A stretch of DNA of 64,000 nucleotides from Trichobilharzia szidati (lineage: Eukaryota > Platyhelminthes > Trematoda > Strigeidida > Schistosomatidae). Under the pieces are notes generated by a model. It had not been told where the DNA came from. It saw nothing but the letters and a program-made list of their open reading frames with translations, and did no database searches. Shown here piece by piece: positions 1 to 12,961 of this stretch. Where the stretch lies: assembly GCA_944472155.2 (NCBI GenBank), contig OX235279.1:51371564-51435563 (forward strand), given 5' to 3'. Position 1 is the stretch's first letter, and each line of letters opens with the position of its first letter. Made by a program: the position numbers and the translations under genes.

Positions 1-940
1 TAGATGATGGCGTGGATGAACCCTCATGTGCTCCTCTTCTTGACATCGTATCCATCAGACTGTCCGCGTCTCCACTTCCTTGAGCAGCATTCAGATGAAA
101 TCTATCTGATTTGTGGTGTGTCCGTCAGCCGAAATCCATGTCACTGGCCTCGTGTATATCCTTGTGCTTGTACACGCTGCCTCCAATTACCAAATCGCTG
201 AGAGCGCAGAAGTCTACGAATAATTCTCCGTTGTAATTCATTTCGCCGAGCGAGAGCCTCTCGACTCATGATGAGTTCTCCTCCTGTGTTGGCTTGCATT
301 CACATAGACCATGAGAGTTTTCGGTGTCATCATGTTGGATGTTGTCCCTTACAGTTTGTAGTTGTCTATAAAAATCTTCCTTCTTGTCTTGTTCCACGTT
401 GTTCGTAGCATTATGTGTAGCATTGCATGGTAATTGTAACCTTCCTTCCTTCCTCCATTTTGACTTGAATCTTACTGTCATGATCCTGTGGATTGAGATA
501 ATTTCGCACTGTATTGGGGTTTCGGTCGCCGCTGGTGACATCATGATAGTCACTGTCTGCCTCATTGTGCTTGTATTTGTCATCTGCTTGAGTATATTAA
601 TGACTCTGTCGTTGACAATGTTGTCAATCCACATCCATTCTATCTGCTTTCGCAGATACCCAGCACCTCGATGGCTACTTAGGCAACCTTCCCAGTCTCG
701 TACATTTTACGGACATTCAACGTATGAATTCTTATTCTTGCTTTCATATAGAGAAGACACCTCGGCTGCCTGGTTTCCCGAAGGACTTCACCAGCCCTCT
801 GTGTCATTTCGCCTCTCCAATTACGGTGAAGAATTAGTATGTTATTTGAATGTTTTGTAATTTTAATGTTTTTTGTGTGTGTTGAATTTTCTCTGACAGT
901 TTGATCGCTGTTGTGGTATAGGGTTGCTAGCCCCAAACCC
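1..940 (-). mobile_element. RTE-clade LINE remnant, endonuclease part
   Basis: Read on the minus strand this is the 5' portion of an RTE-like non-LTR retrotransposon. At about 682-745 it encodes NVRKMYETGKVA, the start of the apurinic endonuclease domain, close to NVRTMYEIGKAA in the better copy at 32.7 kb. Further along (634-266) come IMMSPAATETPIQCE and EEDFYRQLQTVRDNIQ-like stretches, and 200-1 matches the antisense of 15900-16097. Frameshifts and stops break it into pieces. It runs off the left edge of the window, so the RT domain is not seen. It is a dead fragment; no functional product is expected. Confidence 0.85.
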
Positions 941-949
941 AACCCTCCC

Positions 950-1476
950 GACCCTCTGCACCCTCTTTATTCACAATTATCCCCTTGTATCTCATCAGGT
1001 AGAACGAGAAGTCAATATAAGAAATTATATGCTCGTACCACTAAGTACAAAAATTCTACAATACCGTACTTAGCCCGTATTTTATGTGATGAAGACACTG
1101 TTAGACGTGAAACATATAAGTTACTATGTAATTAGCATAGCGAATCGACCCTTTCATTGTTCATCTTTCTGTAATTCTATGGTGTCACCCTTTCTATCGT
1201 TTAATTATAACTTTGCTATTTTTATTTTAGTTGTTATTACTATTATTACTATAATTTTATATTTTTCTCCTTATCCTCTACTGTAATTGCTACATAGCTC
1301 CTATAAAAACGTTTTGTTATCATTATTATGTATTAATTATTCCGTTTATCTATTATTTTTGTTTGTTGTTGTCGTTTTTGAGTAAATTAGATGCAATACT
1401 GTACTGAATGCTGAAAATTCCTTGCTGTATCATTAATACTGTTTTTGGAATAAAGCAAAAATTATTATTATTATTA
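950..1476 (+). mobile_element. CR1-like LINE, 3'-terminal fragment
   Basis: The translated segment at about 953-1133 (LYSQLSPCISSGRTRSQYKK, then YLARILCDEDTVRRETYK) is nearly the same as the C-terminus of the CR1-like reverse transcriptase ORF at 25360-25530. After its stop comes a 3' UTR that ends in the signal GGAATAAAGC (about 1447-1456) and an ATT repeat (1461-1476), exactly as the copies at 25.9 kb and 55.6 kb end. The element is 5'-truncated, as is usual for this class. It sits directly against the minus-strand RTE remnant. Confidence 0.85.
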
Positions 1477-1671
1477 CCCGGGCTTGGGACCGGCAAACTA
1501 TGCAGAGTTTTTCTGAGGGATAAAATTTCAGCGCTTTCTAGCTATGTATCCAAAACGATATTAGTTCGTTGTGAAATGGTTTGTTTCAAGCATTTTATAG
1601 ACTACAAACCCACTTTCGAATAGTGGACATTGGAGGCCGAGCAATAGGTCCTAAGAGGCGCGTCTTACAAA

Positions 1672-2941
1672 ATGGTGATAAAGGTGTATGTTAGCACATT
1701 ATCAGGAAATCTGAAGGTAAGGCAGAACGAACAGTGATGAATGGGTGTTCAGGTGAAGAAGGAACAGGCTTTAATACTGTCATTGTTAAGTTCTAAAAAG
1801 GTTGAGTTTGAAGAAGTCGATCTGTCAGATGCTTCGAACGAGTCTGAAAAACTTACGTTGTTTGAGGAATTAAAGAAAAAAGAGAAATCTCTTGTACCAC
1901 CACATATTTTCCAGGATGAGGAGTACCTTGGAGTTAGTGCACCTTCTATTGTAGTATTTTCAGGGTTATGAAGAATTTTATGAGGCTCTGGAAATGGAGG
2001 AACTTGAATCGTTCCTGAAGCTCCCTGGCGACAAACCTGTAAGATAAAATTTAGACTTCTATGGTATTTTTTAGAAACCGTTTATAGCTTTGGTAAATGA
2101 CAATGACGGTGAGGTACTGTCCATGTGAAATCTTCCTGCATGGTTCCCTCGCTTTGTGTGCATGCGCTGCATGAATTTCTCGTGTAGATAGCTTTATGGA
2201 AGCTAATGTCTAGTATTAAATTTTAGGATAAAAATGGTGATGCAGATTCTGAAAGTGAAAAGTCCGAGGTATTTTTATCAGTATTAATACTTACCCTTGT
2301 AGAAATCTACCAGTGACAAGTCTGACGCTTCTGCAGCAAAAAGTAACGTCACTTCAGAGGATGAAAATCACAGCGATAAGGAAGAACCAGGTGAGAAAAA
2401 TGACGAGAAAAATGAAGTCGAAGACAAGGAAACCCCTAATGCTCCAGAGAATGCAAAAGATGTTGAAAGCCCAGAGAGTGAAACTGTCGAAGAAGAGAAA
2501 GAATGCGTGAAACAGGAATCAGCAACAGTTGAAAGTGAAGCAAAGCGTCCGGAGCACTCTGATAAAGAAAGTTCAGAAGACTCGTCCGAGGAATCTGAAC
2601 ACAAGGAGTCGGATACAGAGTCTGACAGCGACTCATCAGTTAGTGTGCATAAGTCTTCTGAAGATTCATCATCTACGGGCTCAAAGACCAAAGAGTCTGT
2701 AATGAAGTCTGGTAGCGATTCGTCAAAGTTATCAGAAAGCAAAGAACCAGATGTTAAGAAGCAGAGTGAAGAAGTACTGTCAAAAGACATAAAGGCGAAA
2801 GAGTCCGAAACGGAGTCCGATAATGACTCATCAGAATCATCAGAAGGTGAAAACGCAGACGTTAAAAAGGAAAGTGAAAAATCAAGGTCCAAAGATTCCA
2901 CCTCCAGCGAGTCTAAATCAAATTCTGATGAGTCTGAATAA
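1672..2941 (+). CDS. SH3BGR/SH3BGRL-like thioredoxin-fold protein with acidic Ser/Lys-rich tail
   Basis: Five exons give an uninterrupted 326-residue frame: 1672-1716, 1753-1932, 1964-2038, 2227-2268, 2303-2941. All four introns are phase 0 with GT..AG ends and are 36, 31, 188 and 34 nt; such micro-introns near the 5' end are typical of schistosome genes. Residues 1-96 match the SH3-binding glutamic-acid-rich family, a thioredoxin fold without the CxxC site: MVIKVYVSTLSG opens the first strand, FEEVDL the second, LVPPHIF stands where the family has its Pro-rich PLPPQIF-type segment, and EEYLGGYEEFYEA then LESFLKL close the domain. Residues 101-326 are a low-complexity Ser/Glu/Lys/Asp tail rich in acidic SxxE/SD sites (casein kinase 2-like), probably disordered. 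Vertebrate SH3BGR also has an acidic tail; SH3BGRL does not. The start is chosen because it begins the domain and sits in AAAATGG. The family has no enzymatic role that I can assert; it is thought of as an adaptor. Serine-rich minus-strand frames over exon 5 are shadows. Confidence 0.9.
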
Positions 2942-3050
2942 ATAATTTCATTTCATTTTGATACAAAGATGGTAGTGCATCAGTAGTTGGTGCATAATTT
3001 AATGATGTTTTATGTATCTTCTCATTCTCCTAAAATCGTTTTGCTTGCGA

Positions 3051-3056
3051 AATAAA
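3051..3056 (+). promoter_or_regulatory. polyadenylation signal AATAAA of the SH3BGR-like gene
   Basis: AATAAA lies 110 nt after the stop codon of the SH3BGR-like gene and is followed by a GT/T-rich stretch (GTGTTTTGTTT), the usual downstream element. A second AATAA overlaps the stop region at about 2940 but has no such element. Confidence 0.65.
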
Positions 3057-3059
3057 TTC

Positions 3060-6000
3060 CGTGTTTTGTTTCTCGGCAATTAGGGGCCGTTCTTTAGATT
3101 TTCAATTTCACCAAGAGTCGTTGTAAAGTGTTGCATTTTAGGCATTTTATAGCCGCTAGTTACTATTACATTTATGAAGGAATAGGCTTCTTGATTGTGC
3201 AGTTTGCTATTAGATTACGTAGGTTGTCGTATGTGGTATATTTCCGCAGTGTTCATTACTTGCAAGCCCTGTATTTAAGGTTAGACTTCCTGCCATGCGT
3301 ACCGAAATTATTTTGTCTTACAGTACGAGTATTTGTTCATTTGGCTTGGTAACTGAAAATCTTTTGAACAGTCAAGCGTCTACGTGATTTTAAGAAGTTA
3401 TATGGCGAGTTGAATGTGGTTCTACTTCAGTTGAAAATGAGAAATTCAGACCATGAACCAGTAAGCCACGTCGCTTTAGCCATTTCGCAAACAGTATTAT
3501 TAACTTCGGTATTCCCATTAATGACTTCACAGAATTACATTTGAACCAGACCACGACCGTGACAGGTTGAGGTGTCACCTTTACGTTGAGGTTACTTCAT
3601 AAAATTTATTTAGTAAAACGGATGAAATACAAATTTTTTTACTTGACTAATATATTCGTGTCCACGCACTTGGGAATAAGTCACCTGTGGGAGTTTCAAT
3701 GATACTGATACCGAGACTTTGTAGAACCGCCGAAGTTTGGGAATATTAAACAGTCAGTCATCTAGATTAACTATGTGTCTTAATGTATGAGATGCATCGA
3801 TTTTCCTTAAATGACTTTTCTTTTGGTCGAAATTCGCAATGTAGGCTAAATTAACTAGTTAATATGTTCTTTTGGACCATCAAGGAAAAATTTCTTTTAT
3901 GGTACAAACAGTATTGGTCTGTAGGGTTTCTTTAAATGCATTTCACTGTTAACATTCACTTAGTTCTCGTAAAACTTAAGTAAACGCTTTGATTGTTTTA
4001 ATATGTGGAGGTTCGGGCACTGTGCATTTCCTAGAGTGAAGTTAATAGCTTTGTGGTGTTGAATATTGATAGCATTGTCCTAATTGGTGAATACACATAC
4101 TCTAACATTATTTTGAATGTTGTGGGCAATAGGTTAATTTTCCATTCGATTTTCAACTGCGGGAAACGGTTCCTGATCTCCCGTAGATCCTTTTGTGACC
4201 AGTTACACTACAGTATATCCTGGTAGGTTATAAAGTCATTGTTGGGTCAAGTGTGATTTCATGTCTCCCTGCAGTCACTAATTTGATCCTTTCTTTCATT
4301 CGAAGAGACATTCCAGAGAGTGGACAGTCGGGAAAAATTTAACGCCCACGTGCTTACATAAGTTTACGAAGTCACATTGTTCGTCCAACATTTTCGTTAT
4401 GCTTTTCCTTCAGTGTTGGTAGTGTCTCCCAGCCAGCTTCTTTGCCTCTGTATTTGACTTATCGACCACTCTTAGCAAATTAAGGCAGCGGAAAACCATC
4501 CCTAGTCTCTTGAAACGACTCCACTGACTTCGCATTGAAGGTTTCGACGTTTAGACACCATACGAAGTCGCACAACGCCTCACCAGCAAAAAGATGACGT
4601 CTAGAGCTATGAATGTATGTTGTATTTACACACCAGCCAAATAGTGTTCATTTGTGAAGTTCACGATATAGATGTCAAGTAATTATCTAACTAGCTCTCG
4701 TTTACGAGCAAGGACGGAGGTAGAAAATCAGTGGCTTTCCTGTTTACTGGTTAGGTCAACGCGTTCAGATATAGTCATCTGATCAAGTTACCCTACGAAA
4801 AAAGGATACTGGAGTTAAAATGATGACCTATGATTCAGGTGGAGGTATTTTGCTGTGGTCGTGTTTTATGGGCTGGATAGTTTAATCCTGGTGCTCTCAC
4901 TGTACCTTAAGACATTTTCAGTGCTCACTTCGCTGTGATTTTGGTAGATATGACTACGAGCGAATGGTACTCAAAATTAAGGTGGCTAAATCTGGACAGT
5001 GATCGCGAAGTGGTGGATAGCTAAGGAAGCGTAAACAGCGTCAGCAACATTCAATACGTGCCAGCTTTTTAGGTATATTAAGGAAAATGAGTTCGGTGTG
5101 TGAAGCGTAGGACCAAATCTCACCGACATTCCAGGAGAGATTGATGAATTTTGGGACCGAACATTTAAGCACCGACTGAGTCATTTTAGTGGTGCGCTGC
5201 AGCAAAATTTAGGCAGTGCACTTCAGTTTTCGATTACGAATTAAGGTCACCGTTTAAGTGGGATATAGCTGTGTGCAAGATGCGCAGTAATGGTTGAGGT
5301 ATTAGATTTATAATTCACTACAACTTAATAGGACTGCATTTTCAAATCCCGAATGTTGTTTTCAAAATTAATTACCGGATAGAATTGTACTGTTGCTCAT
5401 GCAGATTTTATGAGTACTCTCTTTTTTAACTATCAGTCGTCATCGTCAGTAGTTGAGCTAGTAACACTCAGCAAACGTGGGGTACAAATGTCATGACATG
5501 CCAATGATTGCGTATCCAGAGTGCTCAAGAGTCTCCTACACGTGTTCTTAATACAGTCTTTGTCGTTTGCCACTTCCGAAGTAAGTGAAACTCCGGTCAG
5601 TGACGATGGCAAGGGTGTTTAGAGGAAACTCGCAAGGTTCAATTCTTTTTGGGTCCCATAGTCATACGTTTCTTCAAAACTAGCAGTTAATGTTGACATG
5701 TACTATTTACTTGGTTGACTAGTCAGTGGTGTGAAATTTCATCCCGTCGTCAGCTAATAGCCATTTCGGTTAAAATTTCACGCCATTGCGAATGTCTCTA
5801 AAAATTTATGTTGAGAAAGAAGGAATTTATTATGATTTTTTGCAGAAACTCCACTGAGTCTGATATTATACCAGCGTTGCTAGGTGAATGTAAAAGGTCA
5901 GCGTTACGGCTCATATTTGATGTGTTAGATTTTCTCCTGAAAAGCTCAGTTTTTTACTGTTAATAAGTCTGCAAAGTACACCAATGAATCAATTTTGATG

Positions 6001-9000
6001 TGGTCCGGTGGCATCGGTCTGCACCAACTCCTAATTTAAAGATGGATGGTGTAATAGTTGGGCGTGTTGATCACTTCATTTGTTTGGGAAGTTACATCGA
6101 CCATAATAGACTGATTACTAACAAAATTTCAGTGCAAACACAAAAGGTATGATCGTCATTTCCCAATTTGCATTGTCTTCTGTGCAGACTTGATATACAG
6201 TTTTCCATCATATAATATGCATTTCGTGACAGTCTGGCCCGTCTCAGTCTACAGTTGCGAGACATGGAATTGGAAAGTGGAAGTTATCAGGAGTTTGCTC
6301 TGAGTTTTTCCTGCTGAGTTGTCTAATGTGTTCTGTCATAATGAGGTAACGTAAGATTGGCGTATCAATCGATAGGGTTGGGAAATTGCTTCGGCTGAGG
6401 TAGTTAGGATATGTGTCACACTCCATTGACTTAACAGTCAATATTAGGTGATAATGAAATAGGTTGGGCTAGAGTGAGGAATTAGGCGACCAAGACAACA
6501 ACAGACAAAGCCACTGATTTTTGGTTTGAACAATGTCAGGACTTGTCGACAGCCTGAGGTGGGGTCTTCGAGGCCTAATAACTAGTGGTTGGAGAATATA
6601 AGTCACATGGCTAAACTCCTTCCAAGTGACACAGATGTAACCACTTTGTATAGTCTTCACGATTCATTAAGTCTGCATTATTTATCCTGCACAATTCTGT
6701 TTCTTGTAATTTGTTTGCGTTCCTATTCTATACATTCATCGGAGTTTTAATGAAGAGTAACAACTGCAACTGCTGTATTTCCATACAAGATTCGACGCTT
6801 AAAATTCAGTTAGTCTGGGCGAAACCCCAATACTATTAGTTTCCTCCATGAAGCGAGAGAAAAAAGTAATTCGTATCATGGAAACACCAACTTATTTCAC
6901 AAAATTCCATGAAATGCAAACCGTATGAAATAACTATGGGTTTCAGAAAATAAGAAAGAATACTGTGAATGATCCAACCGTAGCACTGAGGTTAGTGTGA
7001 TTTTGATATTAAAAAGCTAGGATCTAAAGCAATTGAATATGCTAACTTCTGGATCAAACTATCGTCAACGTATGTGTAACATGAAACAAAAGCCACAAGT
7101 CTTGAAAATAGGGTTACGAGACAAGGCAAAACAAGCAGTAATCAATACCAACCTAAAAGAATAAGTAGTATACTCTGAAGTTAGAGTCCGCGTCTTCGCA
7201 TTTGGAAGGGGAGTAAAATGAAAAATGTGCTATATACTGTAGGAACAATTACGGTAAATATACTACTGTAGTGAGAGAAGGGTGACTTTATCTTAGTGTA
7301 TATATATATATATACATATATATATAGGCTTGCGATGGAGATGTCTATTAGGACAACGAAAGCTTCGCAATTAAATCAACGAGCTCAGAGAACACAACCA
7401 AATAAAAAGCATTGAAATAAATTTTTGAAAAAGAGTATTATTAAACTGAAGTAGTCAGTCTTCACCAGTAGAAGAGGACAGCAGCCCACTAACATGGAAT
7501 TTACTGAATATACCAATGTAGTATGCTTCAAACTGATGTTTCTGTCTTTGGTTTGCTAAATCCCATCTGTTTGAATCCTGCTATCTGCTCAGTGGCCAAG
7601 ATGACAAAATATTCATTTGAACAGGCCATTTTTATGTCAAAATTTTTGGTATTAATATGGGTGCGTTTTGACTTTAATATCCCTGCATGCTGTTTCAGAT
7701 GTTCCGGCGTTTCTGATTATTCTCATATTGAAATCAAACGTGTGGGGGACTGTCTAGCGAGCTAAATAACATAACAAGTATGTGAATAAAAATTCAAGTT
7801 AATGAGATGATAGTGTAACAGTATATTATAAAAAATACATTACTGAGTTATATTAATTACCAGGTTACTTGGACATACAGTTAAAGTCCATGGCTACAAA
7901 TTATTAATATAATCCACAGAAGCGTTCACTGCTGGAGTCGTGTCTACTGGTAGAAGCTGTGTACCGGTTGCGGAATAGTCTTCGGATGAGAATAAGAGGT
8001 TCCTGCAAAAATCCAAAGTATAAACACGGTTTTGAGTGAAGCAAGTAGACAGTATAGACCAGTGAGGAGATGAAGCGACCAACAGTACACTGTATTTCAG
8101 ATTGCACTCGGAAGTTATCTATATTCCAACTTGAATCGTTTAAAACAAAAGTCATGAACAATGTCTCTACTTTCAACATCTAACTAAAAAGTGTACAATC
8201 ATATTGTTACGTACTCCACAAGGATTTGGTAAATGCGATATTTCAAAAACTTCGATTCAATCCTATTCTTTTTAGAATGAAATCATTTATATGACATTTA
8301 TTCTTCAATGTTGTTCAGTTTGCACAGATTTTCACCTGATTCTTAATAATGTATATTCAAACTACTCTGTCATATAAGTTCACAAAGGTGCGCAAGAAAA
8401 ATAACTGCTGCTATTCGCCATCGCTGCCGAACATTTAAGTTCTGATTTGTGTATTCAAAATGTATCTGTAGCATATCTTTCTGTCCTTGAAAATTCAGCT
8501 TTGACTGACTACACGATCTTTTCAAAAATGTAAATCTCTTTTCACTGCGAATTAGTTACTTTCATCCCTTCGTTAACCTTTCGTTTTATATGTCTAAAAT
8601 CTAACTAAACAGGATCAACTCATTAGATTTTTGATCATTTCATTTTGTTTATTAGGACTTTCAAATGACTAACATAATCTTATATATTTAGCCTTCAGTA
8701 TCTTGCTGAGATCTCTTTGTCCTTTACACTTTTCAAGAAACTCCAGTTGCACTGCATACTTAATTGCTAACTAACTTATAATTATGAAGCATCTATTTGC
8801 CATGATTATTCTTAATTGTTGTTCGATATTTGTCTCTTTTGTGGACTAAAGAATATTTAAATTATAGTAAACTATTAGATTTCATAGGTCAGGTTGTAAG
8901 GAGTTGAAACGACATCGACGAGACAAAATGAATCTGTTTTATCCTGCATCATACATTCTTATTATTCTTGAAAACATTTGCATACAATGTGTCACCATGC

Positions 9001-9130
9001 GTATTAACAATTAATCCCTTTTTCATTTGGATGAATAACTTTTCCTCCGTCTTCTGATTCTTCATTTTTAATTAAATTAATTAATTTACCAGTGAAATAA
9101 TGAATTAATTAAATGATAAAAAGTGGTAAC
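3060..9130. other. Long stretch without a recognisable gene
   Basis: I see no open frame with family similarity, no LINE or PLE motif and no splice-linked exons. Short open frames near 6244-6660, 7523-7765 and 7894-8179 have no domain signal. It holds one AT microsatellite (7299-7326). It may be intergenic or very old repeat. Confidence 0.5.
7299..7326. repeat. (TA)n microsatellite
   Basis: An alternating TA run interrupted once by TACA. Similar TA tracts occur at 41057, 53711 and 62929. Confidence 0.9.
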
Positions 9131-10255
9131 GAGATATGATGAATTCTGTATACCCGTTAATAAATGAATTATTCTCAGAAAGGTGCATCACATTAGAAAC
9201 ATTTGTGTTCAATCAAATATGTACCAGCGATACAATCGATGGTGAAGGGGAGGGATTCAGAAAATTCCTCATGGAAAATAGATATCCATCAAGATTCATT
9301 GAGAAAAACTTGAAAGTAATGCAAACACCCGAAAGAACCCAGATGGTACCAAAGAAATTGCTATTCATGCACGTTGAATTTAAAGGTGATACCGCAGCTG
9401 AGATTCTGAAGAACCGCTTATCCGGATCACTGAGAAGAGCCTCCTTTTCGGCTGAACTTCTGATCAGTTGCTACAGCCGACAAATTATCAATTGATATGT
9501 GGAGGATAAAGTGCCTTGGACTTCGGTGTGTGTTTATAAATTCACTTCTTCCTGTGGAGCTAGCTATATCGGCTGCACACTTCCCAAAAGCATCTCTGAA
9601 CATTATTCGGCATAGTTAGCAAATTGACAATGCAAGACAATTGCTAGCTCAATTTTGGAGCACTTGGTGAACTCAAGTCACACAGTTCTACCGGAGTCGT
9701 CTTTCACGATTATCTACAAGGTGAGACCAAATGGTGCAGAGGGCGTTTGTTTTGGGCAGTTTTTATGATGGAGGCGTTGGCATTTCATTAATACAATCCC
9801 GAACTCTGTATACAGAAAATGTTTGTCCAGTCTTTTATTCTACCATGGTCTTAACCTCTTGATTAGTCGTTCCCAGTAATTTTTATTTCTAATGATTAGT
9901 TTGCTTTTACTTTAATAATTAATTCATTATTATCACTCCCATATATTTCTTTTGTACATTTTTTCATCCTCTTCAAACTTGTTTAATTTACACTCAACTA
10001 CCTTGCTTCTCACTCAATAACAAGTTTAACCTTATCAAATTTCTAACGCTTTCTTCCTTTGTGCTGTTAAGTATTACGTAATTTGCAACTTCATTTTTTA
10101 TTTTTGAAGCCGCTTCTGATTGATTGTATCAATTATTTCCCCCCCCCCCCCTATTACTCACTTATGGACTACCATACATTTTTGGTCAACATAATTGCGA
10201 CTGTACAGCCTCTGAGGATGATTTCGTCGATAAAGAAAATTTTTTTTCGTTGAAC
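9130..10255 (+). mobile_element. Penelope-like element (PLE) remnant, 3' part with GIY-YIG region
   Basis: An open frame at 9136-9495 contains FRKFLMENRYPSRFIEKN and KKLLFMHVEFKGDTAAEIL, matching the linker between reverse transcriptase and endonuclease in the other PLE copies here (NGYPQRFINKYG, FIQLDFKGENIAAVV). Just after its stop, 9530-9600 encodes VYKFTSSCGASYIGCTLPKS, the GIY-YIG nuclease core, and SISEHY. In-frame stops follow. 10200-10250 (CTGAGGATGA ... TTTTTTTCG) resembles the 3' UTR of the minus-strand PLEs near 30.9 and 39.65 kb. No RT palm is left, so it is 5'-truncated and dead. Confidence 0.8.
10139..10151. repeat. poly(C) tract
   Basis: Thirteen C in a row inside the PLE 3' UTR, a rare composition in this AT-rich DNA. 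Its length is likely variable or error-prone in sequencing. Confidence 0.9.
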
Positions 10256-10259
10256 TGCC

Positions 10260-12535
10260 TATTATTTCCTTGAGACATTAATATCAATAATAGTTATTCC
10301 GCGAAATCTGTAACTGACAGGCAAAAATTTAAGGAGATTTTAGAGTTGTTGAGTAGTAAAGTTTCAGAAGGAGATTGGTTGGTTGGACCAGGCATAGTAA
10401 GTAATATGTCAACCATTGTCAGTGTTACCGAATTATGACTGATAACGAATAGCGTATTATTTATGTCACCGTCAGTGAAGTGATGTCGGAAAGAAAAGTT
10501 GCGGACTGCTAAAACACACCTTCTGTCATACAATCCAGTTAGTCCTCTTACAAGCATAGACAACAGTATCTGCAAATCTGTTTCCATGTAATGCGAGTTT
10601 AGTTGTCCAGGACTGACCACTTGGTGGTCATTTAATCTATACAGTTCAATGTAGGGTTGGTTGCATTACTCTCTACTCCAAAAAGGTGCCGTTTATGAAG
10701 CTAGCAAAGTAAGCACTTATTGTTTGGTTGTTGGTGCCTAACAATGAAATCCGGAATGTACATTCCGTCCTATTCGGGATTCGTTGGCTAGAGGTACCTG
10801 AATCCTCAGCGAAGCTTAACTATTATTCGTGGACTGCTTAGAAAGTTTGTATTATAGTTTCTTTCAGGACCAACTATTCTACTGCCTTCTAACCTGAAAG
10901 AAATATTCTTAAGGATAAACGTGTTTTATTGGAACAACCAGTTACTAACTGTCGAACAAACTGAGCGAAAAACTCCGCAACATACCCGATGAACATGAAG
11001 GTGTTCGTATTCCTTGTTTAAAAAATCAACGTTATCAGTTGACTGTGAAACACTAGCATATATGAATAAAGATAACAAAACGACTTAGTAAGAAGATTCT
11101 TGATACTCAATCCACTGAAATACATTCTTAATGCCTTAGAATATCGATACCACTGTTTATTTGAACTGCTAAGGGGCTAATTAGTATCGTTACCAGAAAA
11201 TCACACGTCAGTTTCTACCGCTCAACTGAATATTGCTCTTAGATAAAAGCCAAATGCAGCAAATACCTATTTTTATTCATTATTTTTGGTACGTGGAAAG
11301 TATCTGAAATAGGCTAAGGTTGATTTATTGATATCTATGTAACGCATGGTGACTGAAGGTTAAATACTGCCTTGGGCCGCTACAGGATTTACAAGACGAC
11401 CGCTAGATACTTGTCTAGTTTTTACTCACCAATTCATGAGACCCAATAGTTAAGTCAATGAGAGTTTTGCTGAGCTCTATTGTAGATGAAGAGTATGTAA
11501 TTATCCTCTGAAGATTACCACACAATTTTAGTAATTGCCGATTGCAGTGGTAAGCACGTTTGAAAGCTATATACGTTGTATTTTTAGTAATAATCCTGAA
11601 AAGTATAATTTGCATATTATTTATCATTTGTTTAAAACAGTTTATTTGCTTTAAGAACCATTCGTAACACTCATTTCAACGATGCTTTTAGTGATAATCA
11701 CAAAAGTCAGTCTCAGTATTACAGTGAACGTTTTGTTGAGGAGTGACAAAAAAACGTGCAATTTAAATTCGAAACGTGCTACCTCCCGATCCATTTCAAC
11801 ACTTCACACTATACTATTTTAGTGAAGCCTAATAACGGCTTAAAACAGAGCCATTAATTTCCTATTCATGTTTACGGATTACACTTAATCTTCTTATATC
11901 CAGTGGGAAAAAGCAGAATAATTCCTACATGCTTTGGGACTAATGTGAATAAATGCTTAAACATTTTCATTCAATATTCTTCAGGTCAAATGCAAGCAAA
12001 TATACTATTGGTTCAGTTTCCCTGTCAAAGCACCACACAATATTTTAACCTTATATTCACTATTTTTCTGGAATTAGTCGCAATTATTTTGTTTCATTCA
12101 ATAAAAATACAGCCAATATGTTGAGAAATCATCACTGTGCATGCGATCAGTTCATTCCTAGTGTAATGGGTTTCTATTAGAACTTACTATTCTGTAACCC
12201 ATTTTTGGAAGTTGTAACATTTCTCCCCCCTGAAAGGTTATCGCAGTCATCGCAGCTGTTAGCTTAATGAGCTAGTGGCTAAGGTGAACTTGTTCATTTG
12301 GCTTATTGCACAGTTTTACTAGTCACCTATGTGTTCTGATAAGTGAATTTGGTCTAGATACTTGATATTTTAATTTTTATGAGTAAGGTAGCATTTTCAT
12401 TGTATTAATAATCATAACCCAAAATATCTCGCATTGTGGTGCTGGGCAGTATTATAGCTGCCTATATATCAATGCTTGATAATAAGTAGTAAGTCATCAC
12501 TACTTAGCTTTTACTGAAGATAATTTTTCAAAACA
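10260..12535. other. Stretch without a recognisable gene
   Basis: Open frames at 10294-10620 and 11415-11627 (-) and 11903-12124 (+) have no family similarity that I can see and no splice context. No LINE, PLE or SINE motif was recognised. Confidence 0.45.
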
Positions 12536-12628
12536 AAAGGTTGGGGAAAGCCAGTCAGCCAGTGTATCTTCTCTCAAAATAAAGCGTTGCGATGTGGAAT
12601 GTTTGAACAATGTACGAAATTGGGAAGG

Positions 12629-12961
12629 CCTGGTGACCACATCGTCAGATTGATTGATAGGATTCAGTCTGGCACCAAAGATAGAACTGGACACATTACA
12701 CCAGTTACTGACTAGTGTCCAATCAAAAATAGCCCACACAGTCCTACAGGAGGTCAACCGCTAGTCCGAATAGCTCAGTGGCAACGTCTCTGACTGCAGC
12801 ACTGGGTAAAGCGGGTTCGAACCCCAAAAGGCACATAAGTTCCTTCAAGTTTGCAGATACGCCTTGCTGACTGGTGAGTGCCAGCTAGCACGAAACTGGG
12901 TCCAAGGCTTCCTGCCGATTCCCTCCAACCATCTAAAACCAACGATTCAAAGGCTGACGAG
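12629..12961 (+). mobile_element. tRNA-headed SINE-like insertion in RTE copy
   Basis: This 333-bp block is absent from the same point of other RTE copies: RTE text breaks at TTGGGAAGG and resumes at TTGCCAAAGAAGTGAGAAG. It contains a tRNA-like stretch at about 12770-12840 with an A-box-like TAGCTCAGTGGCAACG and a B box GGTTCGAACCC, the internal RNA polymerase III promoter elements. The rest is unassigned. Exact ends are inferred from the break points only. Confidence 0.6.

Noticed and set aside
384..860. 158-codon plus-strand frame with hydrophobic stretches
   Set aside because: It is antisense to the RTE endonuclease remnant.
2368..2901. Long minus-strand serine-rich open frame over the SH3BGR-like tail
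   Set aside because: It is the complement of a GA-rich repeat-like coding exon. The plus-strand frame joins a recognised domain by good splice sites, so the minus frame is a shadow.
4740..5220. Possible Tc1/mariner transposase trace (SGGGILLWSCFMG)
   Set aside because: One short string only. No DDE catalytic blocks, no NPIENLW motif and no terminal inverted repeats were found.
12770..12845. Possible tRNA gene
   Set aside because: A and B boxes are present, but no acceptor stem forms and the block is an insertion inside an RTE copy. Treated as a SINE-like head.
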